11,035 nucleotides of DNA from Paratractidigestivibacter sp963658035 (GTDB lineage: Bacteria; Actinomycetota; Coriobacteriia; Coriobacteriales; Atopobiaceae): contig CAVKOL010000086.1 in the NCBI GenBank assembly GCA_963658035.1, positions 1 through 11,035 on the forward strand, read 5' to 3'. Both the position numbers and the translations under genes were made by a program. A model generated the notes under the pieces. It was not told the DNA's origin. It saw only the letters and a list, made by a program, of their open reading frames with translations, and did not search any database. Positions 6,839 through 11,035 of this stretch are shown here, piece after piece (positions within the stretch are counted from its first letter, which is position 1; the number at the start of each line of letters is the position of its first letter).

Positions 6839-8253
6839 TGGGCGCAGCTTCGGTATTGGGGCTCTTGGCCGACGACGCGCTGCTTGGCGGGCGCCTTCCA
6901 ACGCTTACGCTCACCATGCTGCAAATTGCCTGCGCGGTGGGATTGTTTGCCTGGCGCCTGGAGAAGCGCGAGCGCTTTGGCCTGCGGGTTTGCGCCGCGG
7001 CATGCGTGCCGCTGTTGTTCACGGCCGGATTTTGGGCCCTCTACGCGCTTCTTTTCTCGGCGGCTTCTGACGGGACCGTGAGCGACCTGGCCTTCTTTTG
7101 GCTTGCCGCTGCGGGACAGATCATGTTCTTCTCGCTGATAATTGCCTACTTTACCTGGGCCGTCACGTTTTTGTTCGAGGCCAGCCCGTGGACCGCGCTG
7201 TTTTGCTGCACGGCGGGATACGCGGTGCAAAACTTTGCCTCGGGATTGCTTGAGCTGTTGTGGACCCTGCAGGTTGGCACGGGCGTCGAGCTCACCGCGG
7301 CGATGGACATCGGGCGCATGCTGCCCAACGCGCTGTGCAGTGTTGCCGTCTACCTGCCGTTTTATCTTTTGGTCGCGCGCCGCCTGAGCCGCCGCGGCCT
7401 GGAGGAAATCCACGAGCCGGCTCTTCTCGCCGTCATGGTTATCGTTGCTTTTGGCGTGATCGGCTTCGATATCGTCATCAAGAATTTAACCAGGTCGGAG
7501 GGCATCCCGGTCTATATGGTGGTGGCCCTGCGCTGCGTGCACGGCCTTATGTGCGCCATGACCTACGCGCTTGAGTACGAGCTGCTTGTGAGCCGCCACC
7601 TGCGCGAAGAGGCCGCCACGACCGCGCGCGTGCTGGCCGAGCGCGAGCGCCAGTACGAGGCCAGCCGCCAAAACATCGAGGCCATCAACATCAAATGTCA
7701 TGACATTCGCCACCAGATCCGGCACCTGCAAGGTGCGGGCGGCGAGACGATCGACGCGGCCGCGCTGGCCGACATCGCGCGCGAGGTGGACGTCTACGAC
7801 TCGAGCGTCCACACGCAAAACGACGCGCTGGACACGATCTTGACCGAGAAGCGCCTGGTATGCGCACGCGAGGGCATCACGCTTTCGGTGGTGGCCGACG
7901 GCGCGGCGCTGGGGTTCATGAGCGCGGCCGAGATCTACTCGTTCTTTGGAAACGCCCTGGATAACGCCATAGAAGCAGCCGAAAAGATCGACAATGCCGA
8001 GCGCCGCTCGATCAGCGTGGTGGTGCGCCGGGCCGCGGGCGTGGTGTCGATCCACGTCGAGAACCGCTTTGCGGCCGGGGCGACACCCGTCGCGGGGCCC
8101 GACGGTCTTCTCGCCACCTTGAAGGGCGACCAGGTCAACCACGGGTTTGGCGTGCGCAGCATGCGCCTGACGGTCGAGCGCTACGGCGGGACCCTGGCCA
8201 CGCTGGTGCAGGGCGACACCTTCCACGTCAACGCGATGATTCCGGAGCGGTAG
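6838..8253 (+). CDS. GHKL sensor histidine kinase (AgrC-like class)
   Basis: A membrane sensor kinase of 471 residues starting at ATG 6838 inside the TGATG overlap with the regulator gene. The N-terminal ~245 residues hold six or seven hydrophobic helices with short loops and no large extracellular domain, as in kinases that sense peptides or membrane-soluble signals. A charged helical linker (~245-285) leads to KCHDIRHQIRH with phospho-acceptor H288. The GHKL ATPase domain shows the N box FFGNALDNAIEAAEK (N372, N376) and the glycine box HGFGVRSM (G436, G438). No gene for a peptide signal is visible nearby, so the ligand is unknown. It should phosphorylate D76 of the upstream regulator. Confidence 0.93.
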   Translation: MGAASVLGLLADDALLGGRLPTLTLTMLQIACAVGLFAWRLEKRERFGLRVCAAACVPLLFTAGFWALYALLFSAASDGTVSDLAFFWLAAAGQIMFFSLIIAYFTWAVTFLFEASPWTALFCCTAGYAVQNFASGLLELLWTLQVGTGVELTAAMDIGRMLPNALCSVAVYLPFYLLVARRLSRRGLEEIHEPALLAVMVIVAFGVIGFDIVIKNLTRSEGIPVYMVVALRCVHGLMCAMTYALEYELLVSRHLREEAATTARVLAERERQYEASRQNIEAINIKCHDIRHQIRHLQGAGGETIDAAALADIAREVDVYDSSVHTQNDALDTILTEKRLVCAREGITLSVVADGAALGFMSAAEIYSFFGNALDNAIEAAEKIDNAERRSISVVVRRAAGVVSIHVENRFAAGATPVAGPDGLLATLKGDQVNHGFGVRSMRLTVERYGGTLATLVQGDTFHVNAMIPER

Positions 8254-8254
8254 G

Positions 8255-8284
8255 GGCGGCGGGCCGCACGGTCTTCTCGCCGCC
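8255..8284 (+). terminator. Possible weak terminator after the kinase gene
   Basis: A 7-bp inverted repeat, GGCGGCG (8255-8261) and CGCCGCC (8278-8284), follows the stop codon directly. There is no T-tract, and the right arm is part of a GGCGAGAA octamer, so termination is doubtful. Confidence 0.25.
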
Positions 8285-8357
8285 AAATCAGCCGAGTCTC
8301 GCGGATTCTCAAAAATCACCGATACAAATCGCCCAATTGGGGAACAAAGGCACGCGT

Positions 8358-8363
8358 CATAAT
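8358..8363 (+). promoter_or_regulatory. Candidate -10 box (CATAAT) of the MFS exporter gene
   Basis: CATAAT lies in the only AT-rich part of the kinase-exporter gap. A poor TTGGGG -35 candidate sits 15 bases upstream. Transcription from here would start near 8370, placing the hairpin 8375-8413 at the very 5' end of the mRNA. Confidence 0.4.
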
Positions 8364-8374
8364 TCCCCGGCCAA

Positions 8375-8413
8375 GGGGCCCGCTTTGCCATGCGCGGCGC
8401 GGCGGCGGGCCCC
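8375..8413 (+). promoter_or_regulatory. Perfect 9-bp GC hairpin in the leader of the exporter gene
   Basis: GGGGCCCGC (8375-8383) is the exact reverse complement of GCGGGCCCC (8405-8413), with a 21-base loop. It ends about 10 bases before the AGAAAGGA ribosome site (8424-8431). A shorter alternative stem, CCCC/GGGG (8365-8378), would compete with its left arm. There is no T-tract, so stability or translation control is more likely than termination. Confidence 0.55.
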
Positions 8414-8443
8414 GCGGTCCAACAGAAAGGATCTGATCTATCG

Positions 8444-9871
8444 GTGAGTTCTAGCAGTTCTTCTTTGTGCGCGGCTCGCGTCCACGTCGAGCACCCGCAC
8501 CTGGCCATGATGGGCCTTTACCTGGGCGGATTTGTGGGCATGTTCTCGGAGAGCGCCCTTAACGTCGCCCTGCCGCAGCTCACGCGCGTCTTTGGCGTCA
8601 CCACCGCCGTCGCGCAGTGGATGGTTGTGGGATATATGCTGGTCATCGGCCTTGTTTTGCCATTTGCCGGCATTCTTATGAAGTGGTTCAAGGCGCGCTC
8701 GCTGACGCTGTTTGCGCTGGGCGCGTTCTTTGTGGGGTCGCTGATGAGCGGCCTGGCGCCGAGCTTTCCCGTGGCGCTGGCCGGCCGCCTGATCCAGGGC
8801 ATTGGCACCGGTCTGGTCTTGCCCATTATGTTTGCCGTGGTGCTTGAGGTCTTTCCGGCCTCCAAGATCGGCAGCGCGATGGGCCTCATGACGCTGATCA
8901 TCATGTTTGCGCCCGCCATTGGGCCCTCGCTTTCTGGCGTTATCCTGGGCTTTTTCTCGTGGCGTGCGCTCTTCTTTATCTTTGCGATTGTCCTTGCGGT
9001 GGGCCTGGTCTTCACCGCGCTTTACCTGGTGAGCCCCTACGAACTCACGCGCCCGCCCGTCGACGGCGTCTCGTGCGTGCTGTCGTGCCTGGGTTTTGGC
9101 GGCATCGTGCTTGGCTTTGGCCTGTCCAGCCTTTTGGGCTGGGGATCTGCCGGCGTCATTTGCGCACTGATTGTGGGCGTCATGGCCCTGGTCCTTTACG
9201 TGCGCCGACAGCTTAGCAGCGAGAAGCCCGTCCTTAACCTGCGCGCCTTTGGCAACCCGCAGTTTAGGACCTCGGCCGTGCTGGTGATGCTCAACTTTGG
9301 CATCACGCTGGCCGCCATGTACCTGCTACCGCAATTTGCGCAGAACGGGCTGGGCCTCTCGGTCACGGTGTCTGGCCTGCTGATGCTGCCGGGCGGCATC
9401 GTGAACGCATGCGTCTCTCTGCTTTCGGGCAAGCTGTACGACCGCGTGGGCGCGACGGTGCCCGCACGCTGCGGCTTCTTGGTTTCGTGCGTGGGCGCGA
9501 CGCTGATGCTGTTCACCTCGACAAGCACGTCAATCGCGCACGTCATTTGCGCCCACGTGCTGCTGATGATCGGCGTGCCGCTGGCGATGTCGCCCTGCCA
9601 GACCAACGGCTTAAACTCGCTGCCTGCCGATATGGGCGCCGACGGGTCCACGATCTTGAACACGATGGAGCAGGTCTGCGGCGCCGTGTGCACCGCACTG
9701 GCCACGAGCATGCTGGCCGCGGGCGAGTCGTCGGGCGCGGCGGCGGGCCTCGACGCGCAGGCCGCGGCCACGATGGGCTCGCACTACGGGTTTACGTTTG
9801 TGCTGGTACTGGCCGTGGTTGGGTTGCTTTTATCGCTGGGGATGCGCAATACCGCGGCGGGCGAGAAGTAG
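8444..9871 (+). CDS. MFS multidrug exporter, DHA2 (EmrB/QacA/LmrB-like) family
   Basis: A polytopic membrane transporter of 475 residues, probably a proton-driven exporter of drugs or metabolites. I chose GTG 8444 because AGAAAGGA (8424-8431) precedes it and matches the 16S anti-Shine-Dalgarno over eight bases, although 12 bases away. ATG 8390 lies inside the leader hairpin loop and would add 18 Gly/Ala-rich residues. After a Ser-rich N-terminus come ESALNVALPQLTRVFGV and AQWMVVGYML (DHA2 helix 1-2 motif, with Glu where many relatives have Asp), GRLIQGIGTGLVLP, and APAIGPSLSGVIL (motif C, typical of antiporters). Length and hydrophobic pattern fit the 14-helix DHA2 class. Substrate cannot be told. 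It is downstream of and codirectional with the kinase, but its own leader suggests separate transcription. Confidence 0.9.
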   Translation: MSSSSSSLCAARVHVEHPHLAMMGLYLGGFVGMFSESALNVALPQLTRVFGVTTAVAQWMVVGYMLVIGLVLPFAGILMKWFKARSLTLFALGAFFVGSLMSGLAPSFPVALAGRLIQGIGTGLVLPIMFAVVLEVFPASKIGSAMGLMTLIIMFAPAIGPSLSGVILGFFSWRALFFIFAIVLAVGLVFTALYLVSPYELTRPPVDGVSCVLSCLGFGGIVLGFGLSSLLGWGSAGVICALIVGVMALVLYVRRQLSSEKPVLNLRAFGNPQFRTSAVLVMLNFGITLAAMYLLPQFAQNGLGLSVTVSGLLMLPGGIVNACVSLLSGKLYDRVGATVPARCGFLVSCVGATLMLFTSTSTSIAHVICAHVLLMIGVPLAMSPCQTNGLNSLPADMGADGSTILNTMEQVCGAVCTALATSMLAAGESSGAAAGLDAQAAATMGSHYGFTFVLVLAVVGLLLSLGMRNTAAGEK

Positions 9872-10000
9872 CCGGCGGGCCGCGGTTTGCGGGCGGGCCG
9901 GCGGGCGCGGCTGCCCCCGCCGCAGACGGCCCCGCCGCCGCGTCCTTCTCGCCGCCGTCAGAGCAATAGGCTACGATAGGGCGGCTAGAAGGAGGCGGTT

Positions 10001-10276
10001 ATGGGCAGCAAGAAACGATCGGCCCGCGCGGCCCAAAAGGCCGCATTCGAGAGCCAGCTGGGCGACCAGTTGGGCGGTGCATTTGCCCGCGAGGACGCGC
10101 GGCGAGAAGAACACCGCAGGTACAAAGCCTGCGACCGCAAGAAACGCTACGCTAGCCGCGCCGAGGCCGAGGACGCCATCCGCGACTGCCGCCGCCACGG
10201 CTCGCCCGACCTGCACTGCTACGAGTGCGACTTTTGCGGCGGCTGGCACCTCACCCACAAGCCCGCGCGGCGCTAA
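10001..10276 (+). CDS. Small Cys/His-rich protein, probable zinc-binding (91 aa, function unknown)
   Basis: ATG 10001 follows a strong AAGGAGG ribosome site (9989-9995). The N-terminal half (1-43) is charged and Ala/Arg-rich, probably helical. The C-terminal half has C44, C63, then C73-x2-C76-x2-C79 and H83/H86 in CDFCGGWHLTH, the pattern of a small zinc ribbon. The GGWHLT ending occurs in short uncharacterised proteins of actinobacteria and their phages (from memory). Nucleic-acid binding is possible but not shown. A TACGAT -10-like box (9972-9977) lies close upstream without a matching -35. The long 10302-10363 hairpin terminates it. Confidence 0.8.
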   Translation: MGSKKRSARAAQKAAFESQLGDQLGGAFAREDARREEHRRYKACDRKKRYASRAEAEDAIRDCRRHGSPDLHCYECDFCGGWHLTHKPARR

Positions 10277-10301
10277 AACAGCCCGCGCGGGACGCGCATC
10301 C

Positions 10302-10364
10302 AAAATCCCCTGCATTTCGTGCCAAAAATGACGCCAAAAACAGCACGGAATGCAGGGGATTTTT
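10302..10364. terminator. Long bidirectional hairpin terminator between convergent genes
   Basis: A 21-base arm (10302-10322) pairs with 10343-10363 along its full length with a single G-T wobble, around a 20-base A-rich loop. Both arms end in A/T runs (AAAA on the left, TTTT on the right), so it can stop transcription from the small zinc protein gene and from the convergent HxlR gene. The stem is longer than a usual terminator, so it may also be a dispersed palindromic repeat. Confidence 0.85.
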
Positions 10365-10413
10365 CGTTCAATCGCGGCCACGGGCAAAATGGCACCCGCC
10401 GCGGCGCCCGCGC

Positions 10414-10797
10414 CTACCGCGACGTGTAGTCGCACATCTGGCACTGCTTGGGGGCGTCCTCGGTCACTTCTCGGTGAAACATGCCCGCCCACCTGCAGAT
10501 TTCTTGCAGCACCGGTACCACGCTGGTGCCTTTCTCGGTCAATGAGTACTCCACGCGCGGCGGGATCTCGTCGTAGCTTTGCCGCGCGACGATGCCGTCG
10601 GCGATCAGCTCCTTGAGCGACGACGACAAAACCGCGTCCGAGACATTGGTCATCTGGTCGCGCAGCTCGCTGTAGCGCAGCGTCCCCTTGGTGCCCAGCA
10701 CGCAGATGATGCGCGACTTCCAGCGGCCGCCAAATACGTCCAGCCCGTACTCCAGCGGGCAGCGAATGTCCTTCTCCAGCTTGCGTTTGTGCGGCAT
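10414..10797 (-). CDS. HxlR-family winged-helix transcriptional regulator
   Basis: A DNA-binding repressor or activator of 127 residues, normal for the family. ATG 10797 (MPHKRKLEKD) follows GAGAGGGG; an upstream in-frame ATG at 10860 lacks a ribosome site. Family signatures are CPLEYGLDVFGGRWKSRII (C13-x-W), LRYSELRDQMTNVSDAVLSSSLKEL (recognition helix region) and PPRVEYSLTEKG (wing). C13 is at the position used as a redox or electrophile sensor in HypR- and YodB-type members. The protein also ends in C119-x2-C122, which is unusual. It is divergent from the gene starting at 10991, the usual arrangement for an HxlR target, and a dyad lies between them. Confidence 0.93.
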   Translation of the reverse strand: MPHKRKLEKDIRCPLEYGLDVFGGRWKSRIICVLGTKGTLRYSELRDQMTNVSDAVLSSSLKELIADGIVARQSYDEIPPRVEYSLTEKGTSVVPVLQEICRWAGMFHREVTEDAPKQCQMCDYTSR

Positions 10798-10863
10798 GAC
10801 CGGCCCCTCTCTCCCCTCTTTGACGCATACCACGCTACGGCAGCCGCGCGGTGCAAGCAAGCT

Positions 10864-10881
10864 ACTAAGGGGAACTTTAGT
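10864..10881. promoter_or_regulatory. Candidate HxlR operator dyad
   Basis: ACTAA (10864-10868) and TTAGT (10877-10881) form an inverted repeat with an 8-base spacer in the 193-base region between the HxlR gene and its divergent neighbour. HxlR-type sites are often ACT...AGT dyads. No clear promoter pair is visible for either gene. Confidence 0.4.
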
Positions 10882-10990
10882 GACTTATCTTTTGCCCCAT
10901 ATCTGGGATTTGCCGAGAAGCCCGCGTATCTTGAGCGTCAACAAGCGGGGCATCCCGGGCCCCGAAGCCTCCCAAGCAAAGGAGAACAAC

Positions 10991-11035
10991 ATGCAGGTCA
11001 AGGCTTATCTTCAGGTCATCATGACCATCAACCCC
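10991..11035 (+). CDS. N-terminal 15 codons of an unidentified gene, probable HxlR target
   Basis: ATG 10991 follows AAAGGAG (ribosome site at 10979-10985). It reads MQVKAYLQVIMTINP to the right edge of the window without a stop. The alternating hydrophobic start looks like a beta-strand of a cytoplasmic protein and has no signal peptide. Fifteen residues are too few to name it. Its divergence from the HxlR gene makes it that regulator's likely target. Confidence 0.6.
   Translation, partial: MQVKAYLQVIMTINP

Noticed and set aside
8390..8443. ATG 8390 as the exporter start
   Set aside because: It lies in the loop of the leader hairpin without a ribosome site and adds an atypical Gly/Ala segment; AGAAAGGA before GTG 8444 is a better signal.
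9971..10828. A minus-strand frame of 285 codons across the zinc protein and HxlR genes
   Set aside because: It overlaps two well-supported genes in other frames and runs through the 10302-10363 hairpin. It has no recognisable motif.

Overview
The window is high-GC DNA with tightly packed genes. The protein families suggest an anaerobic, gut-type actinobacterium of the Coriobacteriia, possibly Collinsella-like: a GHKL histidine kinase paired with a LytTR response regulator, a membrane-tethered family 3 glycosidase, and a secreted repeat-rich surface protein. This placement is an inference from families and composition; there is no rRNA or other marker gene to confirm it.

Layout. Bases 1-2341 (minus strand) hold the first ~780 codons of a very large secreted surface protein; its C-terminus lies beyond the left edge. 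It has a signal peptide, an acidic linker and three copies of a His/Cys-headed module followed by Gly/Asn-rich beta-helix-like repeats. Bases 2342-2828 are non-coding. They contain a probable promoter for the surface protein gene, a decayed duplicate of that promoter region, a large dyad-symmetric cluster of four 20-26 bp repeats, and a good intrinsic terminator for the next gene. Bases 2829-5894 (minus) encode a 1021-residue GH3 glycosidase with swapped domain order and a membrane anchor at each end. A 173-bp divergent region separates it from a plus-strand pair: a LytTR response regulator (6068-6838) and a GHKL histidine kinase (6838-8253), overlapping by one base. After a leader with a perfect GC hairpin comes a DHA2-type MFS exporter (8444-9871), then a 91-residue Cys/His-rich small protein (10001-10276). 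A 21-bp-stem bidirectional hairpin separates this from a convergent HxlR-type regulator (10414-10797, minus). That regulator is divergent from a gene of which only 15 codons are seen (10991 to the right edge).

How the genes may work together (inference). The histidine kinase and response regulator are translationally coupled and divergent from the GH3 gene. Short GTT-containing repeats lie between them, so the pair may control the GH3 enzyme, itself, or both. The GH3 enzyme would act on glycosides outside the membrane while held by two transmembrane helices. The HxlR protein very likely regulates the divergent gene on its right through a dyad in the shared intergenic region.

The most unusual signals are at DNA level. 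One is the dyad-symmetric repeat cluster upstream of the surface protein gene. The other is an octamer, GGCGAGAA, that occurs at least 13 times in 11 kb on both strands, in coding and non-coding DNA, far more often than composition predicts.
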